Origin: Opisthorchis felineus
Taxonomy: Eukaryota > Platyhelminthes > Trematoda > Opisthorchiida > Opisthorchiidae
DNA: 64,000 nt
Direction of reading: 5' to 3'
NCBI GenBank assembly: GCA_004794785.1
Contig: SJOL01009519.1
Location: 144,239 to 208,238 of the forward strand
Shown: positions 1-12,172 of the stretch, piece after piece
Layout of the letters: the number at the start of each line of letters is the position of its first letter
Numbering within the stretch: the first letter of the stretch is position 1
Notes under the pieces: generated by a model
The model's database searches: none
The model's input: the letters and a program-made list of their open reading frames with translations, nothing else
What the model was told of the DNA's origin: nothing
Position numbers and translations under genes: made by a program

Positions 1-1224
1 TGGAGTGCTCTGTGTTCGTAGGATTTCAAGTAAAATATGGAACCCAAGGGTTCTCTATTGTAGATGCGGACAGAACAGACATTCAGAGGAATATGTGGGT
101 TACAAGGACCAGCCTCACATTCCCCTGGGATATCATAGGTATTTCAGATTTAGTTTAAATTTCCACCAGAAACCCACCCTTGCCAATTTCTTTGGGATCC
201 ACCATTCGGTGAAGGACAAACGTAAGCCCATATGTGAAGACCACCCCATAGTAGGGACCGATTTTCAAGCCTAAGCATTCCACCGCATTAATAGGTAGAC
301 GAAATTTCTGTAAAACTACCTCCAGGCAAAGGTAGCCGATTAAGGATATGGGAGGTTTTTTCAGCAAAACAAATAACAAAACACCTCTGCCATGTTTTGA
401 CAGTCGCATTTTAATCCACCAATCGCTTTTCCGTGCGCACAATCGACTGTCCTTCATTTTCATAATCCATGATCACCTTTTAACGGTATACTGTACGAAG
501 TCGTAGTTTCATGATAGGCTCAAGGCTGGTTATATCCGATTTTCATGAACTACACACCCGTATATCTGGATGGGTCATTCTACCTCCTCTATTGATTCAA
601 CTGCATATCGTAATCGGGGATATCTTGTGCTGGTGCATCTGGTGCAGGCTGGTTTGCCTTCAGATGTCAGAAGTTGTTTTGAGAATGAGAGAGTTCGTGT
701 GTTCCCTTAAATCATATGCACATTCAAACACCCATATCCGCCGTATTCCCGGTGCGTTTTATCATGACAGTCATTTGGAACTGCGAGCATGCAATCATAG
801 TTACTCCGAAAGTGGTCAGCACTATGTGCTAAGTAGGTTGACCCATGATATGGTCCCTACATGTTTGTGGTATTAACTCTTTCAGGTATCCATTTTTGGT
901 TAACTATGGGATTATGTGTTATCCTTATTTTAGCACTAATCCTGTCAAGACCAGCCCGAAAAAAATGGCTAAATAGCATAAATGAATTGGATAAGACTTG
1001 CACGATGTCATCGCTGATCGGTATCAGGTTCTGACGGTGATTGCGGGGTTGTCCAATGAGTTCTTGTAGATTTGTCCTAAATTGTCTCGCAACTATCAGC
1101 AAAATGACGGAAATTCACTTGCCTGATTTATTCGAAACTTTGTATGATGCGATCATTTCTTGTTGTTTTATTACATTTTTGTTGCCAGGCCGAGCTACTG
1201 AGTACAGCTAGCCCTGGGATAGAC
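1..1224. other. Gene-less flank, nothing recognised
   Basis: I see no domain, repeat pair or convincing exon here. Open frames up to about 120 codons occur on both strands, but they overlap each other and have no recognisable motif. This is what chance gives at this base composition. Confidence 0.4.
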
Positions 1225-1485
1225 ATGGGCCACAGGAAAACACAAAACTCCTATACTTTTCATGTTGCCACATTTGTGAAACCAGTATGACGCGTTTTTC
1301 AATTAAAGTTTCGTCCTCTCAATGAGGTCAATCTATGCTGAAAAGCTAGGGAGAGCTATATGACTGCTCCATCTTTATTGAAAAATATCAGCAGTGCGCA
1401 TCTCACGAAACTGAGAGGGTTTCGAATCCGCGACCTAACGACCAGTAGTTTAAACGCCTAACCGTTCTTTCACGAGCGGCTGACC
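1225..1485 (-). repeat. tRNA-derived SINE, family A copy 1
   Basis: Read on the minus strand, the 5' part resembles a class II tRNA. A decayed A box lies near 1465-1485 and a B box (GGATTCGAAACCC-like) near 1408-1420. It is followed by a non-tRNA body with the shared stretches AGCTTTTCAGCATAGATTGA and TTTCACAAATGTGGCA. The same order of blocks occurs at about 16.93-17.13 kb (minus) and 25.39-25.60 kb (plus), which shows it is a dispersed family. Pol III internal promoter boxes and mobilisation by a LINE are established for such SINEs. The partner LINE is not identified here. The copy is old, with many differences from the other two, and no target duplication is visible. Confidence 0.6.
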
Positions 1486-1811
1486 ATTTGTGTGAAATTT
1501 TCTTTCAAAATTTTTGGTGTGGTACTGAGCAATGAGCTCATTCAACTTTAATAGTAAACTGGGAAAAATCTGTGCATCTACGCAAACAAGAGATCGAAGC
1601 CCCCGAAATTTGGTCTTAATTTAAACCAGCCGACAGATGAGCCCCGCAGGATAAGCGTTTTTTCTGCACCTTGACTGTGAATAGGTAATCTTACAGAACT
1701 TCATTGTTTCACTACTCATAGACGGAGCACTTTCGGTTGCAACTATTTACACAATGTACGTATTATTTAGGTGGAAAAATGACTAAAGTAGGTTTCCTAA
1801 TCTCCTTTCAG

Positions 1812-1902
1812 TCAAGATGAGTGACTTTATTCAAATGTTTATGTTAAAGACGCCTCTTATTCGCTTTGGATCTGCTAAAATAATAGATGCATCGTTACCA
1901 TG
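1812..1902 (+). CDS. Candidate first exon, KGD4/MRPS36-like N-terminus (weak)
   Basis: A strong polypyrimidine acceptor (CTAATCTCCTTTCAG, ending 1811) precedes an ATG at 1816. The open frame runs to a possible donor ATG|GTGAAA at 1902/1903. The translation contains KTPLIRFGSAK, which resembles the short conserved PLIRF block near the N-terminus of KGD4/MRPS36, a small subunit of the mitochondrial 2-oxoglutarate dehydrogenase complex. No following exon carrying the rest of that roughly 100-residue family was found within the next few kilobases. The similarity rests on about ten residues, so chance or a pseudogene fragment is quite possible. Confidence 0.17.
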
Positions 1903-3031
1903 GTGAAACACAAATTGTCGCTTTCAACTCGGTGTGGAGGTTGGAATAATAACATAATAAAAATACTCAAATAAAATAAATAAAAAGTAAATTAATAAAA
2001 AGATACTCTGTGAACCAAAGGATATGGGAATTTTGGCTGGGATGATACCTCCACTACAAGATGTTTAAATGTGCCTTGCTGTATTTCGCAATGGTGGGCC
2101 ATCATCCTCTGACATTGTTTCATTTGATGCCTTTAGAGAGGTCATGATGGTAACTCGTGATTGTGCTTCAGACTGCTAGTAAAGCACACTATTTGGGTAA
2201 TTCAAGCTACCGACGATGGACGAATTTCCCAAGTGGAGGCACCGCCTATGCCAGAGTGTTATGGGACGGCCAAATTCGTCGGGACACGAATGCTGACTCA
2301 ATTGTTTCAATGCCGTGACTATGCCATAACAAACAGTCTCAGTTACGGTTGGTAGTAGCTGAAGAGAGGTGCGAAAAGTTCTAGGTGTTTTGTCCAGTCC
2401 GATTTCCTGAACAGTAATTAAAGATAACTTTACATGCACAACTGTACAGTATGACAGAAGAAACGTTCCAACGATTCACCTTTCCTTTTGGCCCGGTGAG
2501 CTGAGTGTCAAGGGGACGGTAAGTGCGCAGTAATGCCTTCAATAGCTCACACTTCAGTAGAAACGACAGTCGTCAAACCTTTTATAAAGAGCTGTTCATA
2601 CGGTAGCAGTATGTGTATCAGGAATCGTTTACCCACAACTCAACACAAGCGGTCTCCTATGTAACGTAGTCCATTTACTACTGGGGGTTCTCAGTTATGC
2701 TCCAACTGATTATATCACATAAACCTCTTTAAGCAATAAAATTATGGCAGACATTGGACTACAGATATCTGATGAAATCTAACAGCCTGTCCGAAATTTG
2801 AAAACGTATATACTGTTCGTAACAGCTGTTTGACTAATATATGACTAATATATACGACTAACATATTAGCATTTGCAAACGGTCGGACTTCAAACAGTTA
2901 AACAGTCAGATTTGGATACCGAACGATTATCTTATTAGCTTCGTTATCAGTGCCACCTCTGTTGCAGAAGGCAGATGACAGGATGGTCGGAAGAAACCTT
3001 CTTCCCTGTGCGTCCACATTTACTAACTAGT
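1903..3031. other. Gene-less stretch, AT-rich
   Basis: It holds an A/T-rich simple stretch near 1950-2010 (AAATAAAATAAATAAAAAG type) and several overlapping chance frames near 2.16-2.44 kb. No gene or repeat partner was recognised. Confidence 0.4.
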
Positions 3032-3094
3032 TAGATACCTGTGTAGATACCTGTGTAGATACCTGTGTAGATACCTGTGTGTTAGATACCAGTG
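3032..3094 (+). repeat. 12-bp minisatellite
   Basis: Four exact tandem copies of TAGATACCTGTG (3032-3079) are followed by an imperfect fifth unit (TAGATACCAGTG, 3083-3094). It makes a spurious repeated peptide on the minus strand, which I do not treat as coding. Confidence 0.9.
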
Positions 3095-6000
3095 TAGCAC
3101 TACGACAGACTCCTCCGAGGAATTCAGATGCACCAATTGTGTTATTCTTATACAGCTTTTGCCATGGAATAAAAAATATATTGGTTGTTGGTCAGTTGGC
3201 TGTAAATCCGTTTGCCGATCTTGGCGACTAGAATTCTCCACCAGTCGAAGAGACATTATAAGAGCACACCGGTGACGTCTCCTCGATTTGTGTCGTGCTC
3301 CTTCCGTCAGTGTTTTGAATTTTTCAAGAAAAATTGCTATCTGGCTTACCTCAGCCCTGCTAATCCGATGTTTCGGAGACACCGATAGCCAAACACTGGC
3401 TGCGTTCGTATGTCCTACACGCGTAGCGACCACACCTTTGAGTACCATAGCTTTATGGGTCACACTGACGCAATCTACATTCTGCCCTTGACAAACAGAC
3501 TGGCGTCACACCGGTGCCATAGGTGTCGGAGTTTGTCAAAAGCTGCCATGCTGTGCGCACATGTTGTGGCTCGTCCTGAATGTTCAGCCTCCCAAAAGTG
3601 GATCAAAATTTTGAATCGTTTTAGTCTTTCGAACTTCCAATTCCACCACACATCGGCAGACTAACACTTTAGGCAAGATAAATTATTTTAACTTAGTCCA
3701 ACCACCGCAATTTCCCTTGGAGTAATGGTTTAGTAGACAGGGCTAAATACCCCCCAGGATGGGGTAAAATGAACAGGGTGTGGTCCAGAAACTCGAAATT
3801 ATGCACTGAACTGCTTCAGTTTTATCTACATCGAGTAAAATTTGGGAGTAGCCTCACATCCATTAATGAGACGACGTAATCGCTGTCAAGCCATCAACAT
3901 GCGGTGATATCTTATTACATCAGTCACTACTTGAGGTCCAAATCGTTTTAAGAACACTTCACCGGTTGTCCGTTGCCGTAGAACCGGGAAGTTTGCCTCC
4001 GGTAAGTGTTAAAGGTAGTGCGTGAAAATAAAATATCGAGCATCCGTGAGCATCCAACACAATGCTATGGTGTGAGGACACCAGTCACACAATGTGATCA
4101 TTTCGACTTTTCTTGTCAGTTACATTACATCGATTAAAGTAACTGTTCAAGTCTGGACCCTATGTTTCTGGAGATCTCACATAACTTAGATTGTTTAACG
4201 TGCGAGATTTATCTGCAGTTTGGGTTAATGAAACATAACAGCAAAATGAGATTTTGTAAGCAAATATATCATTTATGATGAATACACATGGTGGTTGCCG
4301 GAAGTATTCATTATTGTGGAATTTGCTCTTTGAAAGAGACGATTAAATCACCATGTAGTCAGGGTTGCCTAACTCACTTAATAAAGTTTCCTGAAAACTG
4401 TCGGTGACGACTTGTTCACGTGGACTTAATCCATGACTGGGAATTAATGCGAATGATTTCACTGACTACTACCGCGGTTTATGTGTGAGATGCTACTAAA
4501 TTTCGGTTACTCAGCTTGCGCAAATTTACGTAGGTGAATTACTATCACCAGAAGGTGAATTTTTAAAACCGTTGTTGCCAAATCGGCGGTTAAATTCAAA
4601 TGGCGTGAAACCAGGGCTTCTAATGTTAACGTAATTTTTCTGAGGATTAGAGGAGTGAAACCGTCGACTGCTGATGAGTTTGCACGATCCAGTCTCAGGA
4701 TCTGATCGGCTGAATAGTACGTTTTTGTTTTCTTTGAACATTGGTCAGGTTAGGCGTCCAAGACGATGCACTGTGACATTTTTTCGTAAAAATTTACCCT
4801 CTTACGTAATATGTTGTGTCTACAGAAAGTTTAACAGTAGAGAACCACCAGGAAAATTCTTCTCCGCTGTGAACATTTTTCTAAATGGGAAACAAACCTG
4901 ATTAATGAATATCCCCCCCTAACACCCACGGGCATGCCAGAAGTTTTGAACCAACGGGTAATTTTGAAGTAAACCAGTGCAAACGCAACCGTTTTGATGA
5001 GGTGATCTTTCTGTGCTCACTAGTGACTGCCTGTTCTTTTGTGAGTGCATCCACGTTGGGAAGCGGTCCAGGCAATGTCATTCCATTCATCGTTCAAGTC
5101 AAGGAGTATCTGAACTTGCAGAGAGGATTCAACACATCTAATGGACTAGAAGAATGCTATTCGAACATGCTGGATATGGCGTTTAAAGTTATTGTGATAG
5201 CTTGATAACCCAACTCCCGGCCAACCTTCCCACTCAGTTTCTTCTTTATTTTGTAGAATATTTGAAAACGCTTTGTACCGGCCGCCTTTTTGATATACTT
5301 GGATATATTTGGTTAAATGTTTGCAAATGGTGCTGTATGTAATCGGGCCCATCTGTTGGTTTTGGCATCCAGGATAGTCTTTTTGATATATTTAATTCAA
5401 AACAGAGGAAGTGTCGCAACATCACCTGCAATAACAAACGGTAATTAAGCGAGTAGTATCTAGTAAGCCCAGTTAAGTACACCATTTGCACACCTGCTTA
5501 ACACGGTACACCCGACGGTTTACACACGAAGCTGCTTCCTTGTCTATACAGTTTTCCTAATGAGATACTAAATTTACCCCCAGAGAGATCATTCTGTGCG
5601 GTCATCACTTCTAACCATTTTTTGTCGTTGATCGATGAAAGTACTTTTCATTGTTGGAATACTACTAAGCAGAGCATGTTAGATTCCTGAGTCGTAATTT
5701 TAAAGTTTTTGCTTCAATCCATGCCTGGCAGTTTAAGCTGTCACTGGGAGAAGGCGCAATCTAATTAATTTAAGGGGAGACGCGCCAGTTGACAACGGTT
5801 TTGAACCTGAGCCCAATGATTCAAACTCATTCTTTGGTTTAGTCAGAGCGTTTGTCAGAAACTTTGACCACTTGATGAGGTCTTTCCCAAGTTTTTCACT
5901 GTCTTCACCTGTGACTCGATAAATACCAAGCCTATGGGCCTGGGATGACTCAGTCGGAACAGTGCAAAACACCCTCAAGTAGTTGACGTTCCTGACAATT

Positions 6001-6720
6001 TCGACACGGGCACATCACAGAATCCCATTCACTTCCCATTCAAGGCGTTTTAAAAGGTGAAATCCTTGATTCAAAATGATATTTGGCTGAATCCGAACAG
6101 GGCAAAATGGTTAGTCTATCACTAATCATAACATTCTTAATGACGGAGCTTCTTTCAGTTTTAAATGCCAAGAAGAGTCTTCCTCAGGCAAATTCTTCTA
6201 TGCCTTTTTTCCTTGTGACTACTCTGAAGGAAGTACGACCTCCTTAAATATCATCTTTCAGGAGAGTCATCGTTTTCCGTATCAAGGGATTAAACCTGAA
6301 CTGGTTTTTAAGTACACTATCGGAATTAAGCAACAAAGGTTAGAATGCACGGAATAATTCAAATAAGAACATAGCCTACCTCAATGACTTATTTGACTTA
6401 TTTGTGTTTTCACAGTAGCCCTTTAATTTATTCATTATGGGAATTAAACAAGCCTTTCAAATTATCGCAGCACACGAAACATGTTTCTTTCATGCTTTCT
6501 GGTTTGAAACATACCCAGCTGAAAACTCATGGGTTGTCCAAAGGTTCAATACTCAGGTTGCATGTGAAATACCTACCTAGGATTTTATCGAGACAAAGTT
6601 TCCATTTGAGCCGATAAGAAAACAGGTTCATTAACGAAGTACACTCATTTGCAAACAAATTTGGTTTTGCGAGAGACTCACCTGGAACCCAGCTGAATCT
6701 CTTGTTTGTGATGTTTCCAG
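3095..6720. other. Gene-less stretch with weak exon-like segments only
   Basis: No domain or dispersed repeat was recognised. Several short frames with fair acceptors exist: an ending at 4825 (+), a hydrophilic minus frame at 4526-4741, and an ending at 6153 (+). They compete on opposite strands and have no homology I can name, so none is called. Confidence 0.35.
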
Positions 6721-6797
6721 GCAACTGAATGTGCTGCACCAGGCCGCCTCATGTTCCAGTTGCTACGATATTCGAGATATCGCGATACATGTATAGA
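6721..6797 (+). CDS. Candidate internal exon, unknown product
   Basis: A good acceptor (GTTTGTGATGTTTCCAG, ending 6720) is followed by an open frame of about 26 codons to a fair donor (GAC|GTAATG). Read through, it meets a stop at the edge of the neighbouring repeat. The peptide has no motif I recognise. It could belong with the exon set at 7.3-7.9 kb, but its end phase does not match the first exon there, so it is kept separate. Confidence 0.13.
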
Positions 6798-6803
6798 CGT
6801 AAT

Positions 6804-6918
6804 GCACTACTCATAAGGTTGCTGAAAATTCTTCGACAGCCCACGACCGGTTTCGCCCTTTTCGGGGCTCATCAGGGTTCATCAGGAAACTTAAGCGCAT
6901 CCCACGGACCGAATGTTG
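6804..6918 (-). repeat. Repeat family B copy 1, carries hammerhead ribozyme core
   Basis: This segment shares the block ACTCATAAGGTTGCTGAAAA and the following roughly 100 bases with a second, more decayed copy at 20354-20460 (same orientation). Read on the minus strand it contains a complete hammerhead core (separate entry). Repeats of this kind, with a minimal helix III hammerhead, are known from Penelope-like elements and from flatworm SINE-like satellites. The link to the PLE remnant at 31.5 kb is inference. Confidence 0.65.
6845..6876 (-). ncRNA. Hammerhead ribozyme-like core (type I, minimal helix III)
   Basis: On the minus strand the order is CTGATGAG, then GCCC-CGAAAA-GGGC (a perfect 4-bp stem II closing on a six-base loop), then GAAAC, a two-base-pair helix III (AC-CG-GT), and the cleavage triplet GTC at 6847-6845. 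Every base of the catalytic core (CUGANGA, GAAA, NUH) is present. Helix I is poorly supported: only the first pair next to the core is clear, so this copy may be inactive as a monomer. Known PLE hammerheads share the very short helix III and work better as dimers. The second copy at 20.4 kb has lost the core (CGGATGAC, no GAAAC). Confidence 0.7.
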
Positions 6919-7322
6919 GTTGAAAGCAGCCAGTTATGTCACGCTCACCATCTGGACAGTGTGATCATGTCACATACTGGTTGATGCTTTCGACCTTGTC
7001 CTTGTTTCTTGTGAAGTAACAAACTTGTTTTGCTCTTCAAATCACAGTGGTTCCTTCAGTTTACTTTTAGAAGTATCCTGTTCTGCTTCCTGTTGCCACA
7101 ACTGGTTTAATCAGCCATGCTGTCTGCTCAGCTAGTCTTGGATATCAATAAAACATGGGAAGACCAAGTAACCTGGAATTCCGTTTTCGACAACTTGGAT
7201 TCGAACCCTTGAGTAGGAACTTTCAAATCAGCAACCTGCGCACATGTTTCACCAGTAAAGTTTGTTTTAAACTTTTCAAACTTACCCTCTGTAGTAGTTA
7301 TATGTTTTGGTTGTCTCAACAG

Positions 7323-7411
7323 CTACCGCACAGGACAAGGAAGAGAGTAGTAGTGGTGTCCCAACATTTGCTTCCAGTGTTTCTGATCTGAATATAAAAT
7401 TTTATGCAGCA
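7323..7411 (+). CDS. Candidate exon 1 of a three-exon model, unknown protein
   Basis: The acceptor is TTTTGGTTGTCTCAACAG (ending 7322) and the donor is GCAGCA|GTAAGG, close to consensus. The exon is 89 nt, enters with two bases of a split codon and ends at phase 0. The peptide begins TAQDKEESSSGVPTF and is polar, with no low complexity. The next candidate exon, at 7620, also starts at phase 0. No family was recognised. The frame stays open for another 20 or so codons past the donor, so the exact end is uncertain. A minus-strand frame overlaps it. Confidence 0.27.
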
Positions 7412-7619
7412 GTAAGGACTCAACTGGATACATTTGTTCACTTGTACACTAAAGTCACCGAGTACCAATGGAAACCAGCCTAATGATAGAAGTATTTTCG
7501 GGGGTCTCCAAGGCAGAAAAGTTTGAATACAACTATGTAAGATGTTGCAAGTTTTCCTCGCAGACCGCGTAGATGGTACGACCACTAAATTCCGCTTAAT
7601 CTATCCAGTGTTTTTACAG

Positions 7620-7772
7620 TATCATGAAGAGTGGGCCGATTTCTTCACGTTATCCAAGATTCTGATGAACTTAACTCACCCTGACACTGTGATAAGTTTC
7701 GGTTCGCACTTTATTGGAACTTATTTTTCAGGCTCACAGGAATATGCAGAAGCCGAGTGCATTGTTAGCGAG
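7620..7772 (+). CDS. Candidate exon 2 of a three-exon model, unknown protein
   Basis: The acceptor is CTATCCAGTGTTTTTACAG (ending 7619) and the donor is AGCGAG|GTATAA. The exon is 153 nt, exactly 51 codons, phase 0 at both ends. The peptide starts YHEEWADFFTLSKILMNLTH and ends EYAEAECIVSE, a helix-like composition. An internal alternative acceptor (TTATTTTTCAG, about 7734) could shorten it. It is phase compatible with the exons at 7323-7411 and 7842-7889, and the intron to the latter would be only 69 nt, a size common in flatworms. The family is unknown. Confidence 0.3.
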
Positions 7773-7841
7773 GTATAAATGCATCACTGTGGGCTAAATG
7801 TAATACCTGCATTAGCTGATACACGTCCTCCACTTCTGTAG

Positions 7842-7889
7842 TCTTTCGAGTTTAACAAGCTTGTTGAAACGATTCACACGAAGATGCAA
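7842..7889 (+). CDS. Candidate exon 3 of a three-exon model, unknown protein
   Basis: It has a pyrimidine-rich acceptor (CCTCCACTTCTGTAG, ending 7841), 16 codons reading SFEFNKLVETIHTKMQ, and a donor CAA|GTACGA. If not spliced, the frame ends eight codons later at TAA, so it could also be a terminal exon. The phase matches the exon ending at 7772. Its short size makes chance a real possibility. Confidence 0.25.
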
Positions 7890-10800
7890 GTACGAGAAAT
7901 TTCCTCTAAGGACTAAAAACTCAAAATTTCAAGCTAGAAAGGCTCAAACGGATGAAATGCTTTAGCTGATGTTTGTTGTAATCATAGAGCTAAAGTGTTG
8001 GTATTAATCGCTTCCTTGTGTTAGTCCGACTATTTACCGAAAAGTTTTGCTCAGTGATGAACAAACCTTTTGCAATAACATAAATTTCATCACATATATC
8101 TGCTCCCATCTCAGTAGGCTTTCTTCTCTGAGATGATTACACTAGAAAGACTGATTGAGGCCCCACAAAAAACTCGGAACAAATGAAGGTTAGCAAATTG
8201 TGGGAGCTTAACCATACCTCCTTACCTTTCATCCTGCAGCGGGCCTGTGAATCCTTTTGAAAAAGAATCCTGCAATGCAAGCAGGTGAACAGGGGATGTT
8301 CTGTAAATGACTAGAGTTACTAGAAGACTCGAATTCATTCGCACGTTTAATAACGCTTTCCAAAGAAAAGCTCCATCACTTCTCCCCATCTTGTGTTAGC
8401 GAAACCCTCTGGGAATCAGGACTCTGAGATCTTTCAGTTAGAATACCTAAAATAGACAGCCCCAAATTTGTTCATGACATCCTAAGCTCTGGTTGCGCTC
8501 AACAGATATACTACTCCAAGTAGTGACACATTCTAAAGTCAACAGTGATAACCAGTTACAAGTCAGGATCTCCATAACCTACAATGCTTTCTCGAAGCCA
8601 GTTGCCTCCCGCTAAATCGTGATTTTGGGATGTGGGTGGACAGTATGTTCAGCTGAACAGGAGGCGGTCGCCAAGCAATACGAATGAATTTGATCGATTG
8701 TCAAGGGGAAAGGTACAAGCAAAATAAACATCCAAGATCGCACCTTCCTGTTAAAATGCCATGCAAACAGGTGTTAGAATAGGAAATGGGACTTACTTAT
8801 GCCATGACGGTTGTTACTGCGGTACGGTTATTATATACGAATTCTGAATTATTTGTCAGTTTTGCATTACAATCTACGCTTGCTTTGACGATTAAATTGC
8901 GGAGATTATACCTATTACGTCCCAGGCGCTATAAGTAACATTTGCTGGTTTGCTGTGCAATACTGTTCAAGTTTTGTCTCCAAAGATTTTATAGCTTGAC
9001 CACTCCCTAAGAGGTCTGGAAAACCCCTCAGCATAGGGCTATGGTCGGCCGATGCCGTTCTGTCATCCACTAATTTGTACATGGCCCGTGCGTCCTACAT
9101 CGCAACGGGTGATACAGAACCGAACCCTTGAGCTTTGACACAAAGCGGACTCTAACACCCGTGTACAAAAGCATCCAGCCGAGGTGCACCACCGACACTG
9201 TGGTACAATTTTTTCGGGTTTCTTGGGACTGGCTGCCGCTATTCTGACGATGAATCTGGGACATCAACCACAAGGGAATCGATAGATTAGGTTGGGCTAA
9301 AACAGTCACCTCCCTTTAGAAATTTAACTCCTGAAATCTGTAGATTATAATATTTCGTGTTTTTGTGTAGATGCTACCAGGGTCCCCCATAGCGAAATAC
9401 ATTCTTGTCACAAACTATTAAAACTAATCCCACATCGGCACTTAGTGCTGACCTGTCATATCCGTAATTTGTGAGAAGGCCTTTTCACGACTACTAGTTT
9501 TCGAAATGGCAGGGAAATATGAAGTGTCCGCATCCGATGGTCTCCACGTTTTCATCATTTTATCCAATGTTCAACTGGGGGGCTCGGTGCCAAATGTCAA
9601 ATAGGCCCACTGAGTGGGATAGAGACACATCTTTACTGCAACCAAAACCATCCTGATTCCATTTATGCACTGCATTCAAACGGTCCCCAAAGGGGAAAGC
9701 TTAGTAACTTTCCACTTCACTGTATTTCAGTGACCATCAAATCGCTTTCATCCTTAGTGATTTTAACCATACTAGAGGACTACTATACAGGGTGACAAAC
9801 ACATTTGCATACGTGTTACGTACTATATACTACGATACGTCTCTTTTGATGGGAGAAGGATTCCCACTAGTTAAGTGCTTGCAGACTTCAGTTTTGGCTT
9901 TCTTTGGAAAAGACATAGAGTGTAGAATAATTTTGGAAATTTGTGGAAGTTGGCTGATTTTCTAACGAGGTAACGAAAGGGTTATTATCACGAATAATTT
10001 ATGCTGACTACCTGCAGGGATACAACGGTTTGTTTGTGTTTGCCCAACATCACAACCCAGAATTTTTTTTCTAAGAATTTGCACCTAAGATGCCGAGGGT
10101 CTAATGTCACCAGAACAACGACTGGGAAAGTCTAGAAGGCTGACACACTTATTATTTATTTGTCAGCCTGAATGAATCTCTGCCGAATTCTAGTGCATGA
10201 GCAGTCGACATTATTCTTGGCAATGGCTTACGTGCACGAATAACCGAGAATAAAATGCCTTGTGGCCAACCTGTGAGACGTGTCCGGGGCAGTTATCATT
10301 CTAGCAAATGGATAGCAAGACTTTATTGAGGTGGGCTACTCTGCGGCGTTCACTGCTGTACCACCAGCAGTTCGCTGTATAACCACCGAAACCTGGACGC
10401 TCCATAGGCTTTACGATCAAGTACTCAACAGAATGCACCTGTAATTTTTGCGCGATATCCTTGGTATCAACGGGGCATACCTTATTCCGAATACTCAAGT
10501 CCTTGAAAAAGCGAATAGCGCTGCAGTCGAGCGCAGTGGGGTGCAATGCTAGCCGGGCATGTTAGATCGAATGGTCAAAAGCAGAATCTCACACGACCTG
10601 TCTACGGTGAGCTGAAGGACTGAGATTTCACTCGATGACGCCGAAATTTCTGACATTAGGACAGCCTGCATACATATTTGGAAAACCGTATTTTCAAACT
10701 TAAGCAAATGAATGATCTATCGTTTGATGAAGGGCGGCTAATAATGCGGATTCGGGAACTTTTGAGACACATCGTATCTCATTGCCGCAGCTGAATCGAG

Positions 10801-12140
10801 GTATCCAGTCTTAGGATGACTGGTAACCAGTAGCTTGAGGTCAATGAATTTCCGTTACCATAATGACAGTAGGCGTACAGAAACAGTCATAAAAAAGGTG
10901 CTAAAGCCTAAAGGGTTCGATGCATGACGTCCATTCTAATTCTGTCACGTGTCTCGCAACAGCTCATCGGCCAAGAATGTCTCCCCTGGTCTACATCGGC
11001 GTCAAGTAGTTGCACAAAACACCACATTCGATATCAACCAAACCAGCTATGAATGTTCGAAAATGTTCAAGCTTTTGGCGTTACATTGACTTTCGGGGGT
11101 TAATTTGGGCTCGGAAGCAAGGACTCATTTTTAGGTCTACATAGAATGGACTGGAATACACTGATTCAAAAAGCAAAATTGTGGTCACCTATGATGCACA
11201 CATCCGTTTTTTTTTAGATAATGGCCGGAATATGGAAAATACTCGTTAGTTTAGGTCTTTTTAACAGAAGATGATTTAAAAGTTACTGTTTGGAAACAAA
11301 CTCCTGGATTACTGTCGTCGCACTACTTCACCTTTCTGTTGAAATACTTGTACTTTCCCGTCAATTAATCGACAGTTAGAAATGGATCACGAATTCAAAT
11401 TTTCAGGAAATTGTGGATGAGTTTCGCAATAACAATAGGCTTATGGAGGAGATGCAAATAGAAGATAGATAAACGAAGTTGAAAATTAACAATTGCAAGT
11501 TCGTGTTTGACCAATGTTCTTGGTAAATTGTAAAATAATTGGTGGATCGGAATAAAAATTCGTGTATTTTTCTCAGTAGATTAAAAAATAGTTCCCTGAT
11601 GTCGATGTTACTTCCTCTGTGTTGCTGGTTCTCCGCAAACTGGTGTGTCTAGTACTGGTAACCTTAACCATATTAGGTTGCTGAAGCAGAACCCATATCA
11701 AGAGCCACATATAACCTGCTACGCAGATGTGCTCTAAAAGTCCAAATTTATGCCTATCTTCCACTGTCCTTAACTTCAAGGGCCTTTCAGATGCTGCACA
11801 GTAACCAACCTGGATTCGTCTGAGATCTTTGGCTCTATCGTCCTTTCAGTCTCCACTACCTCGCAGACAACTCATTAACTTTTCACATAGCAACAGCTTC
11901 TGAGAAAGCGGAAATTGATATTTTCGCAATTGTGCTCAGACGGTGCAGATAAAGTCCGTCAACGATTCGGATGCTTGGTCAATAGTCAGAGTGCTGTCTA
12001 GAATCAGAAATCGGAGCAACACGATATCTCTCTAGCGTTACCGCCCTAGTTGACAGATTTTGATGCTAATTCTCAAGAGCGGGCCTGCAGAATGTAATGT
12101 CCTCATCTGGACTAGCCGAAGTTCTGGAAATACGAAATTT
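7890..12140. other. Gene-less stretch of about 4 kb
   Basis: I found no recognisable domain, RNA gene or repeat partner. Isolated acceptor-like sites (about 9737, 9897 and 10019, +) are followed by short open frames without matching donors or known motifs. I leave them uncalled. Confidence 0.4.
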
Positions 12141-12172
12141 TCGCCGAATTTCCGGTAAATTCCGGCGAATTA
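12141..12172. repeat. Small imperfect hairpin
   Basis: TTCGCCGAATTT is followed, after the loop CCGGT, by AAATTCCGGCGAA. This gives a 12-bp inverted repeat with one bulged base. It is not followed by a T-run. No function is assigned. Confidence 0.6.

Noticed and set aside
155..463. Overlapping open frames of 80-120 codons at the left end
   Set aside because: They overlap on both strands and lack motifs. With about 6,400 stop-to-stop segments in the six frames, several frames beyond 100 codons are expected by chance.
3023..3463. 146-codon minus-strand frame ending in HRYL repeats
   Set aside because: The repeated peptide is just translation of the 12-bp minisatellite, and the rest has no recognisable domain.
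7190..7262. tRNA or SINE on the minus strand from a perfect B-box-like GGGTTCGAATCC
   Set aside because: No A box at the proper distance and no second copy in the window.
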